Shown here: positions 51,881-61,354 of the stretch, piece by piece
Numbering within the stretch: the stretch's first letter is position 1
Layout: each line of letters begins with the position of its first letter
Assembly (NCBI GenBank): GCA_946186895.1
Contig: CAMHOW010000005.1
Span: 18,792-82,791, forward strand
From: an uncultured Fibrobacter sp.
GTDB taxonomy: Bacteria; Fibrobacterota; Fibrobacteria; Fibrobacterales; Fibrobacteraceae
Direction: 5' to 3'
Length of the DNA: 64,000 nucleotides
Notes under the pieces: model-generated
Seen by the model: only the letters and a program-made list of their open reading frames with translations
Databases searched by the model: none
What the model was told of the DNA's origin: nothing
Translations under genes and position numbers: made by a program

Positions 51881-52968
51881 AGTTTTCTCGTTATCTCATC
51901 CGCAATTTCTTGAAGATGTTCCTCATCGTGGTGGTGGGTGCCATCTTCATGTTCGTGGTGATCGACTTCGTGGGTAACATCAAGACCTGGCTAACCCGTG
52001 ACGTACAGGCGGTTTATGACTACTACATCAGTTACCTGCCCTATATCCTTTACCTGATTACGCCGGTGGCCCTGTTTATCGCGGTGCTCGCCTCTGTGGG
52101 TAACATGACCCGCCATCTGGAAATGAGCGCCATGCAGAGTTCGGGCCAGAATCCCTTCCGTACGCTCATGCCCATATTCTTCTTTGGGGTGCTGGTGTCT
52201 TTGGGTGCCTACGAGATGAGTGAATACTGGCTCCCAGATGCGAACCACAAGCGTCTGGAGATCATGGAGACCAACGCCCAGAAAAAGAAGAACCCCCGTA
52301 TCAAGGAGAAGAACAACTTTACCTTTATCGACAGTGAAAGGGCCAGCTGGTTTTTTAGGCATTATTCGGGTGAGCGGAAGGTGGGCCGCGACGTGGTGTT
52401 GCTTCTGCGCGATCAGGGGCACCTGGTGGAACGATACGACGCCAAGAGCGTTGTGTGGGCCGAAGAGGAGGGAATAGGTTATTGGCTTTTTGAGCGGGGC
52501 TACCAACGTGTATTCAATAAGGATGGTTCCGTGAGGGTGTTCCCCTTTACCAAGGAAAAGTTGGTAGACAAGGTCAATACCCGGCCGGAAGACCTGATTA
52601 ACGAGCGCCAAGTTCCCGACGAGATGGATTCCAAGATGGTTCTCAAGCGTATCGAGGTGCTGAAACGCTCCGGCGAAGATACACGGGCCATGGAGACGGC
52701 CCTGTATTTCAAGCGGTCCGCGCACTGGATGAACTTGATTGTGCTCTTGATAGGGGCTGCCCTCTGTCACCGATATACCCGCTCTGGGGGGCTTTCCCAG
52801 AAATTCGGCATTGGCCTGTTGCTTGTTTTTAGCTATTATATTTTGGAACGTATTGGACTGAAAATGGGCGAGAATGGAGCCCTGTCCCCCTTCATGGGGG
52901 CCTGGATAAGCCACCTGGTGTTCGGGGCTTTGGCTTCTACCATGTTGTACCGCTCGTTTAGGCTGTAG
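51877..52968 (+). CDS. lptG: LPS export permease LptG (YjgP/YjgQ family)
   Basis: The 363-residue protein has the same fold as LptF: KFSRYLIRNFLKMFLIVVVG and VALFIAVLASVGNMTRHLEMSAMQSSGQNPF at the N-terminus (residues about 60-95), a periplasmic part with FTFIDSERASWFFRH, and C-terminal helices (SQKFGIGLLLVFSYYILER). Partner of LptF in the LPS-transport ABC complex. Length is normal. It is translationally coupled to lptF by an ATGA overlap and closely followed (10 bases) by the GGDEF gene, so these three are probably one operon. Confidence 0.9.
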   Translation: MKFSRYLIRNFLKMFLIVVVGAIFMFVVIDFVGNIKTWLTRDVQAVYDYYISYLPYILYLITPVALFIAVLASVGNMTRHLEMSAMQSSGQNPFRTLMPIFFFGVLVSLGAYEMSEYWLPDANHKRLEIMETNAQKKKNPRIKEKNNFTFIDSERASWFFRHYSGERKVGRDVVLLLRDQGHLVERYDAKSVVWAEEEGIGYWLFERGYQRVFNKDGSVRVFPFTKEKLVDKVNTRPEDLINERQVPDEMDSKMVLKRIEVLKRSGEDTRAMETALYFKRSAHWMNLIVLLIGAALCHRYTRSGGLSQKFGIGLLLVFSYYILERIGLKMGENGALSPFMGAWISHLVFGALASTMLYRSFRL

Positions 52969-52978
52969 AGGTTTTTGG

Positions 52979-54796
52979 ATGTTGATGTCGAATGTTTTGT
53001 TCTTGGTGGCGGGCCTGTTTATTGGCGTTGCGCTCAAGGGAGGAATGTTCTTGTTCCTGATTCCCGCGGCAGGCATTGCCGTGGCCTTGGGCTATATAAA
53101 CTTGCCCCGTGTTCCGGGTAGCAAGACGGCCAGCATTCCGGTGGTGACCCGTGCCATGCGGGCTACGGGCCTTGCCCCTGCGGTAACCCCCGAGCTCCGC
53201 AATGCCATCAAGGACGAGTCTACGGAATTCAACGAACCCAATTCTACCCTGAAGGTGAACCAGGTCTGGGCTCGGGCCAATGCCGACGTGAACAAGGCGA
53301 TGACAGATTTGCTCCAGGGCCTCAGACGCGTGATACCCAACGTTCATTCCCTTGTCATTTTCTCTTCATTGAATACCTACAAGGAGTGGGGAATCCGGGT
53401 CTACAGTGCAGACCCCAGCACTCAGATTGCATCGGACGTGAAGGTGACTGAAACTTCTGGGCTTATCGGGCAGCTTTTCAACATGGATGTGGAACGCCTG
53501 CTGGAGGGAGACCTTTCTGGCGGCAAGTCCCTGCTTTACTACATAGACAATCCCATGATCAAGTCCTTGGCGGCAGTTCCTATTTTGGACCAGAGCAAGA
53601 ACCGCATGGGCGCCCTGTTGATAGACTCCCTTTACCCCAATGCGTTCAACCAGTCTACGGTCCAGGCGCTCACTCATATAGCAAGTGCCCTGTATGTCCT
53701 TTACTACAAGAGCTTTATTTCGGCGAAGAACTTTATCGGCCAGCACCAGTTCAGTATTCTGTATAGCTACCAGCACAAGTTCTTCCAGACCATGTCTGTC
53801 AAGGATATTTACAACCAGATTTTCGATTACGTTAAGCAGAACATCCCGTACGACCGCATGATGCTTCTGGCCCTGGACAAGCAAGATCAGGTTGACACCC
53901 ATAAGGAACGTGAAGGTCGTGTGGTTTGCGCCGACGGTATCGACAGCGAGCAGTTCAAGGACAAGAAGTTTACCCTTTCGGACAAGGGCCTCGCTGTATT
54001 TGCCATTTTCCAGAACCACCCGGTGGAACGCATCTTCAGTTCCAACAGCAGTCAGTATATTCCCCGCATAGACAATCGCGAAACTAGGAATATGGATTTC
54101 CGCCAGCTGTTCGTGATGCCGGTCTCTACAGACAACAACGCAAGCCAGGCGGAACTGGCCATCTGTCTCGAAAGCCGTACCTCCGGCCGCTATACCGAAC
54201 ACGAAATGCAGCTCTTGAAGGCCTTTGCTGGCGTGGCTGGTTTTGCTTATGCCCGCGCAAGCCAGTACGAAACAAAGAAAGACGAGGCTATTCGCGATGG
54301 CATGACGGGGCTTTTGAACAAGCGCACTCTGCCAGAGGCCCTGCGCACCGAGAAGATCCGTGCCGACAGACGCAAGTACAATATCGGCGTGCTGATGATG
54401 GATATCGACCATTTCAAGAGCGTGAACGATACTTATGGTCACGGCGTCGGTGACATGGTGATTATCGAGATTGCAAAGACCTTGCTCAAGGAAGTCCGCA
54501 AGGATATCGACATCGTGGCCCGTTATGGCGGCGAGGAACTTGTGGTGGGTCTGGTGGATACAACGCCCGAGGGCATGATCGAGACGGCGGAGCGTATCCG
54601 CAAGGCCGTGCTCCAGCTGGAATTCGAGGTGCACCAGGCAAGCCCCTTGCGCGTGAGCATCAGTATTGGTGCGTACTTGGTGACGCCGGAATTCAACGAC
54701 AACATGATGAAGGCCGTGAACTTTGCAGACCAGGCCTTGTACAAGGCTAAGGAAGGCGGCCGCAATCAGGTTGTTCAGTATACGGAAACGGTTTAG
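52979..54796 (+). CDS. membrane-anchored GGDEF diguanylate cyclase with GAF-like domains
   Basis: The 605-residue protein has two short hydrophobic segments in residues 1-40 and a long cytosolic part. Residues about 100-430 contain two GAF-like stretches (for example SLVIFSSLNTYKEWGI and DRMMLLALDKQD). Residues about 440-600 are a GGDEF domain: RDGMTGLLNKR, LMMDIDHFKSVNDTYGHGVGD, and RYGGEEL as the active-site variant. I see no canonical RxxD inhibitory site ahead of GGEEL (the local sequence is EVRKDIDIVARYGGEEL). It probably makes cyclic di-GMP. Start ATG 52979 follows AGAGG. It is part of the lptF-lptG transcription unit. Confidence 0.88.
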   Translation: MLMSNVLFLVAGLFIGVALKGGMFLFLIPAAGIAVALGYINLPRVPGSKTASIPVVTRAMRATGLAPAVTPELRNAIKDESTEFNEPNSTLKVNQVWARANADVNKAMTDLLQGLRRVIPNVHSLVIFSSLNTYKEWGIRVYSADPSTQIASDVKVTETSGLIGQLFNMDVERLLEGDLSGGKSLLYYIDNPMIKSLAAVPILDQSKNRMGALLIDSLYPNAFNQSTVQALTHIASALYVLYYKSFISAKNFIGQHQFSILYSYQHKFFQTMSVKDIYNQIFDYVKQNIPYDRMMLLALDKQDQVDTHKEREGRVVCADGIDSEQFKDKKFTLSDKGLAVFAIFQNHPVERIFSSNSSQYIPRIDNRETRNMDFRQLFVMPVSTDNNASQAELAICLESRTSGRYTEHEMQLLKAFAGVAGFAYARASQYETKKDEAIRDGMTGLLNKRTLPEALRTEKIRADRRKYNIGVLMMDIDHFKSVNDTYGHGVGDMVIIEIAKTLLKEVRKDIDIVARYGGEELVVGLVDTTPEGMIETAERIRKAVLQLEFEVHQASPLRVSISIGAYLVTPEFNDNMMKAVNFADQALYKAKEGGRNQVVQYTETV

Positions 54797-54808
54797 GAGA
54801 TTCCATAT

Positions 54809-56269
54809 ATGTTTACTGTCTTGGATTGGGTGGTTCTTGTAGCCTACCTGTTATTTTCCTTGCTTATTGGACTTTGGGCATCTCGTGGCAACAAGAACTT
54901 GAAGGAGTACATGTTTGGCGGCGGTGCCATGCCTTGGATTGCCGTGGGTATCAGCCTTATTGCCACTTCCGTGAGCGCCACCACCTTCCTTGGTGCCCCT
55001 GCCGATGTGTACGGCGACAACATGACCTTCCTCATGTTCCAGATAGGCGCCCTCCTAAGCATTGTGGTGGTAGGTTTTGTGTTTATCCCCAGGTTCCGCA
55101 CCTCGGGCATCAACAGTGCCTATGAACTTTTTGAGGTGCGCTTCGGTTCTAAGGCGGTACGCCGTCTGGCGGCAGTGTTCTACTGCATGCATTTGCTGCT
55201 CCGCACAGGCATTTTGCTTTATGCCCCGTCCTTGGTGTTGGCGCAGATTCTGCATATTGATTTGAAGTTGGCTATTGTGGTGTCTGCCGCCGTGGCTATT
55301 TTCTACACCTGGTTTGGCGGTATCAAGGCGGTTATTTGGACCGACGTGATGCAGTTCTGTGTGTTCTTTGGTGGCGGCGTGCTGGTGCTTGTGCTAATCG
55401 CCAATGCGGTGGGTGGTTTTGGTGAGATGGCCGCTCTTGCAAGCGAGGCGGGCAAGACCAAGTGGTGGGACGCCAGCTTTGACATTTCCAATGCCAGGAC
55501 TTTGGTATCGGCAGGCTTTGCCTATGCCATCCTGGAAATTGCCATCCGTGGTTGTGACCAGCAGTTTGTACAGCGTTACCTGAGCTGCAAGGATGTAAAG
55601 GCGGCTAACCGCTCCAGCGTGCTTTCCATGGTGCTGGGCTGCTTTGTCTCTATATTGTTCTACTGGGTAGGCGCCGCCTTGTTTGTGTACTACAAGATTT
55701 CCCATGTGGCGGCCTTGCCCGAGGGCCTGGGCCAGAACGACGTATTCCCCTACTTTATTGTGAATGGGCTCCCCGTGGGCGTTACCGGCTTGATTGTGGC
55801 TGCTATCTGTGCCGCCGCCATGAGTAGCCTTTCGGGCGCCATTAATTCCCTCAGCAACACCTCGGAACATGACTTCTTGGGGTGGGATGAATCTAAGGGT
55901 ATGGGAGGTCTCAAGCGTGCGAAAATCTGGACTGTAGTCTGGGGCGTATTGGGCGTGTTCTTTGCGCTGTTTGCGTCTACCCAGCAGGGGAGCCTCCTCA
56001 AGAACGCCATTTTCTTTACGGGTCTCTTTACGGGGCCTCTCCTTGGCATGTTCCTGCTGGCCTTCTTTGTGAAGAACCTTCGCAGTTGGCAGGTGGTAGC
56101 GGCCGTGCTTTGCGGCATGGCGAGCCTTGTGCTTGTGCAGGGGATTCCTGCATTTGGCGTGCCCGCTGTGTTGGGCGGCATTTTCAGTTGGCCTTGGATG
56201 TCCTTTATCAGCATGACCACCACCATATTAGTGGCGCTGATTTTGAAGCTCGTGCAGCGCAAAAAGTAG
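54809..56269 (+). CDS. sodium:solute symporter family transporter
   Basis: The 486-residue protein has about thirteen hydrophobic segments and the SSS-family hallmarks: LDWVVLVAYLLFSLLIGLWAS at helix 1, EYMFGGGAMPWIAVGISLIATS, and AAAMSSLSGAINSLSNTSEHDF in the second half. SSS proteins use sodium gradients to import sugars, amino acids or vitamins; the substrate cannot be read. It begins 12 bases after the GGDEF gene and may be cotranscribed with it. GGAG precedes the ATG. Confidence 0.9.
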   Translation: MFTVLDWVVLVAYLLFSLLIGLWASRGNKNLKEYMFGGGAMPWIAVGISLIATSVSATTFLGAPADVYGDNMTFLMFQIGALLSIVVVGFVFIPRFRTSGINSAYELFEVRFGSKAVRRLAAVFYCMHLLLRTGILLYAPSLVLAQILHIDLKLAIVVSAAVAIFYTWFGGIKAVIWTDVMQFCVFFGGGVLVLVLIANAVGGFGEMAALASEAGKTKWWDASFDISNARTLVSAGFAYAILEIAIRGCDQQFVQRYLSCKDVKAANRSSVLSMVLGCFVSILFYWVGAALFVYYKISHVAALPEGLGQNDVFPYFIVNGLPVGVTGLIVAAICAAAMSSLSGAINSLSNTSEHDFLGWDESKGMGGLKRAKIWTVVWGVLGVFFALFASTQQGSLLKNAIFFTGLFTGPLLGMFLLAFFVKNLRSWQVVAAVLCGMASLVLVQGIPAFGVPAVLGGIFSWPWMSFISMTTTILVALILKLVQRKK

Positions 56270-56357
56270 TCTAAAAAACGGCTAAAATTTGCCATTTAAG
56301 CGGCGGTATTTGTCGCGTTTGGAACCTATTTTCATAGTACCGACAAAGGGGTTCTCT

Positions 56358-57458
56358 ATGAAAATATACGGACAAAAACAGGCGCATCGTGAAATCCGAA
56401 AATTCCTCGCCATGAGTAACGATCGCCGCTACATCTCCACTCCGCAATTGAATCTGGACGCATGGGGTTTTTGCGATAAGGACGCACGTTGGCTTTGCCA
56501 GAATCTGTTCGATTCCAACCTGAAGGATGGCAGTGGCTGTATTAGGATTATCGCGAATCTTTTGAAATCCCCTGACTGGGATAGTATAATCGATGTCCTT
56601 GATCCGGAATTTGGAATGAATATTGAAATCCGCCACTCGGAAGATGTGGGAACGCCCTTGTTCATTTTGCCCGATCGGTCCCGCGCGTATATGCGGGTCA
56701 GTCTCGGACGTGTCGAAAGGTGTTGTTACGATGACGACGAAACGGTTCTCCTTGATTCAGGAGAAAATGCCCCTGCGGCAAAAAAAGTGACGTCGGTTTT
56801 CAATTACCTCTGGCGCTGCTCGGAGTCGGTCACTTTTGACAAGGTGCGGGAGGTCGACCGGCTATTGTGGCAACCGTCGCGTTTTTCGTTCAAGGATGAT
56901 GCCGCCCTTGAAGACGCCTACATATTGCTTGTTCCAAGCAAGGGCCGCCAAACACTCCTCAATACGGCGCAAAGCCCCTTCTGCTCCCTTGCTAAGGTAA
57001 AGGATAGAGAGTGCGAACTGTCTTACCTGTTCAATATCGAAATCCCCAAGAAGGCGGAATGGCTGGTTGTGTGCCTTGTAGATGAGGATGCCCGTGCCGT
57101 TACATTCTGGAAAATCTTTTCGGTGAAGGGCAGTCGACCCATCCGGTACGATGAAAGGATCCGCGACCTTCTCAACCGGGGGCTCGATGTAGAGGGATTC
57201 TCGATTGTAAGCCGGAATACTTCGGATAAAGGGACCGACAGCTGGTACAATAGCGCCATTGACATGTTCATGTCTACATCCCCTTGCACGCGTGTCAACA
57301 GGAGCTACATTGCAGCTGCCCAGCAGAACAAAGAAACTGCCTTGCGACGCAAGCTGGCGCAGACCCTGACCGCAATGCTGGTAAATGGAACACTTTTCAA
57401 AGATGCCGTGCAGACCCAGTTTATAAAGTGGAGCGAATATGAAAAGTTTTCAAAATAA
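56358..57458 (+). CDS. unknown protein A of a two-gene unit
   Basis: The 366-residue protein is not recognised. It has no signal peptide or membrane segment, with acidic stretches (CCYDDDETVLLDSG) and WLVVCLVDEDARAVTFWKIF-like beta segments at about 235-260. ATG 56358 is used because AAAGGGG precedes it; the longer frame is a chance extension. Its 3' end overlaps the next gene by 20 bases, so the two are coupled. The genes on both sides are housekeeping types, so a stand-alone accessory pair is likely. Confidence 0.68.
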   Translation: MKIYGQKQAHREIRKFLAMSNDRRYISTPQLNLDAWGFCDKDARWLCQNLFDSNLKDGSGCIRIIANLLKSPDWDSIIDVLDPEFGMNIEIRHSEDVGTPLFILPDRSRAYMRVSLGRVERCCYDDDETVLLDSGENAPAAKKVTSVFNYLWRCSESVTFDKVREVDRLLWQPSRFSFKDDAALEDAYILLVPSKGRQTLLNTAQSPFCSLAKVKDRECELSYLFNIEIPKKAEWLVVCLVDEDARAVTFWKIFSVKGSRPIRYDERIRDLLNRGLDVEGFSIVSRNTSDKGTDSWYNSAIDMFMSTSPCTRVNRSYIAAAQQNKETALRRKLAQTLTAMLVNGTLFKDAVQTQFIKWSEYEKFSK

Positions 57459-57801
57459 GAATCAGGGTCTCGATGCCCTAAGGGCTCTAGTGGAGCGCTC
57501 CTACTCCGACGAAAAGGTCCGCGACGAAATATGGGAATACTTCTTGGGCTACATCATCACGCCGGACAAGTCGGAAATCCAGGAAGATCACCTGGGGGAT
57601 ATCACGAAGTTTATTGATGTCGACAGGCGCCTTGCTCACATCGACATTGTTGTCGATGCGCAAGATGCAAGCGTTAGCAAGTCGGACAAGTTGCGCGAGG
57701 TGGTGTTTGATAAAATATGGCCACGTCCCTGGATGTCCATGTGCTACGGCGAAACCATTGGTTCAAAGGCAGAACTCACCCGGGTGTTCTACCTTTTATA
57801 A
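57439..57801 (+). CDS. unknown protein B of a two-gene unit
   Basis: The 120-residue protein (MKSFQNKNQGLDALRALVE, ending SKAELTRVFYLL) is not recognised. It is mostly helical and acidic, without signal peptide or Cys motifs. Translation starts within the 56358 gene (20-base overlap), which implies coupling and a joint function. It ends five bases before the convergent 57807 gene. Confidence 0.62.
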   Translation: MKSFQNKNQGLDALRALVERSYSDEKVRDEIWEYFLGYIITPDKSEIQEDHLGDITKFIDVDRRLAHIDIVVDAQDASVSKSDKLREVVFDKIWPRPWMSMCYGETIGSKAELTRVFYLL

Positions 57802-57806
57802 TACGG

Positions 57807-58646
57807 CTACAGTTTTTTCTTGGCCGCCTTCTTGAATTCGCCCATGGCCTTGTCGATAGCGTTGACGTAGGCGTCTACGCTTGTGTCGGATTGCAGGTCC
57901 ACGTACTTATCCACGAGCATCACGTTGCCCTTGCCCTTGACCTGGCTCCAGCCGTGATCCGTGTGCAGCAGCTTGTTTCCCTTCTTGTCAATGAGCACCA
58001 CGTCTACCATGGCTACCGGGGTTGCTCTTGCTGTCGGCAGCAGGCCCCCTTCTTCATAGAAGAAGTAGTATTCGGCTACGGCGATGGCGTCTACGTTCAG
58101 AGCCTCGCAAAGCTTGCCTACGCTTTCGCGGACTTCTTGATCGTCGGTTTTGGCGCCAAAGAGTGCCGTTTCGTTGGAAACAACCGCCTCGTAGGGCAGC
58201 ACATGCATTCCTGTGGGAGCCATGTAGCGCCAGCCGTTCACCGGAACCAGTCTTGAAAGCTTATTGATAACGCCTTCTGCTCCAGTGGGGTCGAAGAACT
58301 TTTGTACATCGGCATTACCGGTCACCTCGTCACGGGAGATTACAGCCCAGCCCTTGATGCTGCCGAGGGTCTCTGCCAGGGCGTCCGCACCATGGGTGAT
58401 GAGTCTTTCGCGGCCCTTGGCGAGTTGCGGCACGTTGTCTCTGGCGGCGCTGGTGGCGACCCCTACCAGGGCGTCCTTGAGGCTGCCGCCTTCTTCTTCG
58501 TCTTCTAGTTTTTTGATGTCCTCGCTGGCCGATACGCTAAGAATGGCGACTTTCTTCACGTCGTCGACTTCGGGTTTTTGGACATGTACTCCTGCGCAAG
58601 AGCAGAGCAGGAACGCAAGAGAGCAGAGTGCAGCAAAGTGTTTCAT
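57807..58646 (-). CDS. hypothetical lipoprotein of 279 residues
   Basis: A lipoprotein signal (AFLLCSCAGVHV, Cys near residue 17) leads to a mixed alpha/beta domain: KKVAILSVSASEDIK, GWAVISRDEVTG, DAIAVAEYYFFYEEGG, and AMVDVVLIDKKGNKLLH. This resembles periplasmic proteins of the CsgG/TolB-N-like or DUF-type lipoprotein groups, where a beta strand, helix and AIAV strand recur, but no name can be assigned. ATG 58646 follows GAGGAG by seven bases, which decides the start. It is convergent with the 57439 gene. Confidence 0.72.
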   Translation of the reverse strand: MKHFAALCSLAFLLCSCAGVHVQKPEVDDVKKVAILSVSASEDIKKLEDEEEGGSLKDALVGVATSAARDNVPQLAKGRERLITHGADALAETLGSIKGWAVISRDEVTGNADVQKFFDPTGAEGVINKLSRLVPVNGWRYMAPTGMHVLPYEAVVSNETALFGAKTDDQEVRESVGKLCEALNVDAIAVAEYYFFYEEGGLLPTARATPVAMVDVVLIDKKGNKLLHTDHGWSQVKGKGNVMLVDKYVDLQSDTSVDAYVNAIDKAMGEFKKAAKKKL

Positions 58647-58924
58647 AATGACTCCTCGGAACGCAGGGCCGTTCACAAAGTTTGACGTTTCTTACCCATA
58701 ATATATTTTTGATAATTGATAGTGTCAAATAGATAGTTTTAATGTTTTTGATAAAATTAATTGATTGTTAAGATTGTAGGGCGTTTTAACAGAGGTGCCT
58801 ATATTCGTTCAGTTCGCGAAGCTTACTTTTTACTTACGATGGCTGTTGAGCCTAAATAATTGTGTATTAAGGGGTTGTAGTTTTTTTGGTCCGACTGGCG
58901 GTGGTGGTCCGACCCCTAAAATCA
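58647..58924. other. gene-free spacer upstream of nrdD, left part
   Basis: No gene. It holds the upstream region of the divergent 57807 lipoprotein gene and, toward nrdD, two copies of GGTCCGAC (58888-58895 and 58906-58913) within a possible stem made by AGGGGT (58870-58875) and ACCCCT (58912-58917). Function unknown; a leader hairpin is possible. Confidence 0.5.
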
Positions 58925-58970
58925 CCACATGTTGTGGTGGTCATAATTTGAAAAGCACAAGATATGGTGT
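58925..58970 (+). promoter_or_regulatory. tandem NrdR-like boxes upstream of nrdD
   Basis: GCACAAGATATGGTGT (58955-58970) matches the NrdR consensus ACACWAWATATWGTGT at 13 of 16 positions. A weaker site, CCACATGTTGTGGTGG (58925-58940), lies 30 bases upstream, close to the usual three-turn spacing of paired boxes. The weaker one also carries a perfect CACCACA/TGTGGTG inverted repeat. NrdR represses ribonucleotide reductase operons when dATP is high. Confidence 0.65.
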
Positions 58971-59022
58971 TTTTTGTTATTATTTGGCCATAGACCAATT
59001 TTGCTGAAAAAAGGTAATTGTA

Positions 59023-61353
59023 ATGATTGTAACAGTGAAAAAACGTGACGGCCGCGAGATGCCGTTCAACATTGAGAAGATTTCTGCTGCTATCGAGAAG
59101 GCTTTCCGCGCATCTGGTGAACTTGAAGAACAGATCAAGGCGTCCCAGGACCAGCTGAACTTGTTGGGAAACGACGACGTTCTTTCCAGCACGGCCCTCC
59201 AGGTGGCCGCAAGCGCTGTGGGCCTTTTGGAGGCCGAAGGCAAGACTAAGCCCGAAATTGAGGAAATCCAGGATGCCGTTGAAAAGGCCCTGACTGAGGG
59301 CGGCTATGCCGATACCGCCAAGAGCTACATCCTTTACCGTGCCGAGCGTACTCGCATCCGCGAGGTCAATACCCGCCTCATGCACACGCTCCACGACATT
59401 ACCTTCAGCTCCGCCAAGGAATCTGACCTGAAGCGTGAAAATGCAAATATCGACGGCGACACCGCCATGGGCACCATGCTCAAGTACGGTTCCGAATCGG
59501 CCAAGCATTTCTACACCATGATGATGCTCAAGCCCGAGCACAGCCGCGCACACTCCGAGGGCGATATCCACATCCACGACTTGGATTTCTACTCCCTCAC
59601 CATGACCTGCTGCCAGATTGACCTGAAGAAGCTCTTTAAGGGCGGCTTCAATACGGGTCACGGCCATCTGCGCGAACCCAAGGATATCCGCAGCTATGCA
59701 GCTTTGGCGGCCATTGCCATACAAAGTAACCAGAACGACCAGCACGGCGGCCAGTCTATCCCCAACTTTGACTACGCCATGGCCGACGGTGTGCGCATCA
59801 CCTACCGCAAGGCCTACCTCTCTAACCTTGTGAAGGCTTTGATCCTCTTTACCGGCAAGGAAGAATCTGAGATTCTGCCGGGCGTCAAGAAGCTCCACGC
59901 CGAAATGGCCGAGATGGGCATGGTGGCAACACTTGTTCCCAACGAGAAGTTTCAGGATACTGAAGCCCGTGAGCTTTCCAAGGTCTATGACACCGAAATT
60001 GTGCTGAAGGCCCAGAAGTTCGCCGAAAAGCAGGCCTACGAAGAAACCGACAAGACCACCTTCCAGGCCATGGAAGCCTTCGTTCACAACCTGAACTCCA
60101 TGCACAGCCGTGCCGGTGCCCAGACGCCGTTCTCTAGCATCAACTACGGTATGTGCACCGAACCCGAAGCCCGCATGGTCATGAAGAACCTGCTGCTCAC
60201 TACCGACGAGGGCTTGGGCGGCGGCGAGACTGCTATCTTCCCGATTCAGATTTTCCGCGTCAAGGAAGGTATCAGCCTGAATCCCGGCGACCCCAACTAC
60301 GACCTGTTCAAGCTGGCTTGCAAGGTGAGCGCCAAGCGCCTGTTCCCCAACTTCAGCTTCCAGGACGCTCCGTACAACCTGCAGTACTACAAGCCGGGTC
60401 ACCCCGAAACCGAAATTTCTTACATGGGTTGCCGTACCCGCGTTATCGGCAACAACTACGACCCGAGCCGCGAAATCAGCTTCGGCCGTGGCAACCTGAG
60501 CTTCACATCCATCAACTTGCCCCGCATCGCCATTAAGATGAAGTCTGAGGACCTGTTCTTCAAGGAACTGGACCGCATGCTGCAACTGGTGAGCGACCAG
60601 CTCATGGAACGCTTTGCTGTCCAGAGCCGCCGCAAGGTCAAGAACTTCCCATTTCTCATGGGACAGGGCGTGTGGATTGATTCCGATAAGCTTGGTTGGG
60701 AAGATACCGTGGGCGAAGTTATCAAGCACGGTACCCTTTCTATTGGCTTTATCGGTCTGGCCGAAACCCTGGTGGCCCTCACCGGCAAACACCACGGCGA
60801 ATCCGAGGCTTCTCAGCAGCTGGGCCTCAAGATTATCGGCCACATGCGTGAATTCTGCGATAAGGAATCCAAGCGCTTGGGCTTGAACTTCAGCTTGCTT
60901 GCCACTCCCGCCGAGGGCCTCTCTGGCCGCTTTGTGCGCATGGACAAGAAGAAGTTCGGCATTATCCCGGGCGTTACCGATCGCGATTACTACACCAACT
61001 CGTTCCACGTGCCGGTGTACTACAAGATTTCCGCATTCAAGAAGATTTCCCTGGAAGCCCCGTACCACGCTCTCACCAACGCTGGTCACATCAGCTACGT
61101 GGAACTGGACGGCGACCCGAGCCAGAACCTGGATGCCTTCGAGAAGATCGTGCATCACATGGCCAAGTCCGGCATCGGCTACGGCTCTATCAACCACCCG
61201 GTGGACCGCGACCCGGTCTGCGGATTTGTGGGCGTTATCGGAGACTGCTGCCCCCGCTGCGGACGTAGCGAAGGCCACGCCATTTCCGAGGCCAAGATCG
61301 AGGAACTGCGCAAGCTTTACCCGGGTATGCCTGCGTTCAAGGGAATAAGATAA
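59023..61353 (+). CDS. nrdD: anaerobic (class III) ribonucleoside-triphosphate reductase, large part without glycyl-radical tail
   Basis: The 776-residue protein reduces ribonucleotides to deoxyribonucleotides by radical chemistry. Residues 3-92 are an ATP-cone allosteric domain (VKKRDGREMPFNIEKISAAIEKAF). The NRDD core shows DIHIHDLDFYS-like HIHDLDF, NQNDQHGGQSIPNFDYA, MCTEPEARMVMKNLL and SYMGCRTRVIGNNY with candidate catalytic cysteines. The C-terminus has a Zn-site-like CGFVGVIGDCCPRCG (about 733-747), followed by only 25 more residues. The glycyl-radical segment that normally follows is missing from this frame and lies separately at 61450-61596. The closest named group I recall is the Bdellovibrio-type class III family. 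NrdR boxes precede the gene. Confidence 0.9.
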   Translation: MIVTVKKRDGREMPFNIEKISAAIEKAFRASGELEEQIKASQDQLNLLGNDDVLSSTALQVAASAVGLLEAEGKTKPEIEEIQDAVEKALTEGGYADTAKSYILYRAERTRIREVNTRLMHTLHDITFSSAKESDLKRENANIDGDTAMGTMLKYGSESAKHFYTMMMLKPEHSRAHSEGDIHIHDLDFYSLTMTCCQIDLKKLFKGGFNTGHGHLREPKDIRSYAALAAIAIQSNQNDQHGGQSIPNFDYAMADGVRITYRKAYLSNLVKALILFTGKEESEILPGVKKLHAEMAEMGMVATLVPNEKFQDTEARELSKVYDTEIVLKAQKFAEKQAYEETDKTTFQAMEAFVHNLNSMHSRAGAQTPFSSINYGMCTEPEARMVMKNLLLTTDEGLGGGETAIFPIQIFRVKEGISLNPGDPNYDLFKLACKVSAKRLFPNFSFQDAPYNLQYYKPGHPETEISYMGCRTRVIGNNYDPSREISFGRGNLSFTSINLPRIAIKMKSEDLFFKELDRMLQLVSDQLMERFAVQSRRKVKNFPFLMGQGVWIDSDKLGWEDTVGEVIKHGTLSIGFIGLAETLVALTGKHHGESEASQQLGLKIIGHMREFCDKESKRLGLNFSLLATPAEGLSGRFVRMDKKKFGIIPGVTDRDYYTNSFHVPVYYKISAFKKISLEAPYHALTNAGHISYVELDGDPSQNLDAFEKIVHHMAKSGIGYGSINHPVDRDPVCGFVGVIGDCCPRCGRSEGHAISEAKIEELRKLYPGMPAFKGIR

Positions 61354-61354
61354 A

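Noticed and set aside
58647..59022. cobalamin riboswitch before nrdD
   Set aside because: The GC-rich stem lacks the conserved B12 box, and NrdR boxes explain the control.
58867..61278. 803-residue open frame on the minus strand opposite nrdD
   Set aside because: It lies antisense to a gene with clear family motifs; the long frame follows from GC-rich codon usage, and the translation is of low-complexity Val/Ala/Gly/His type.
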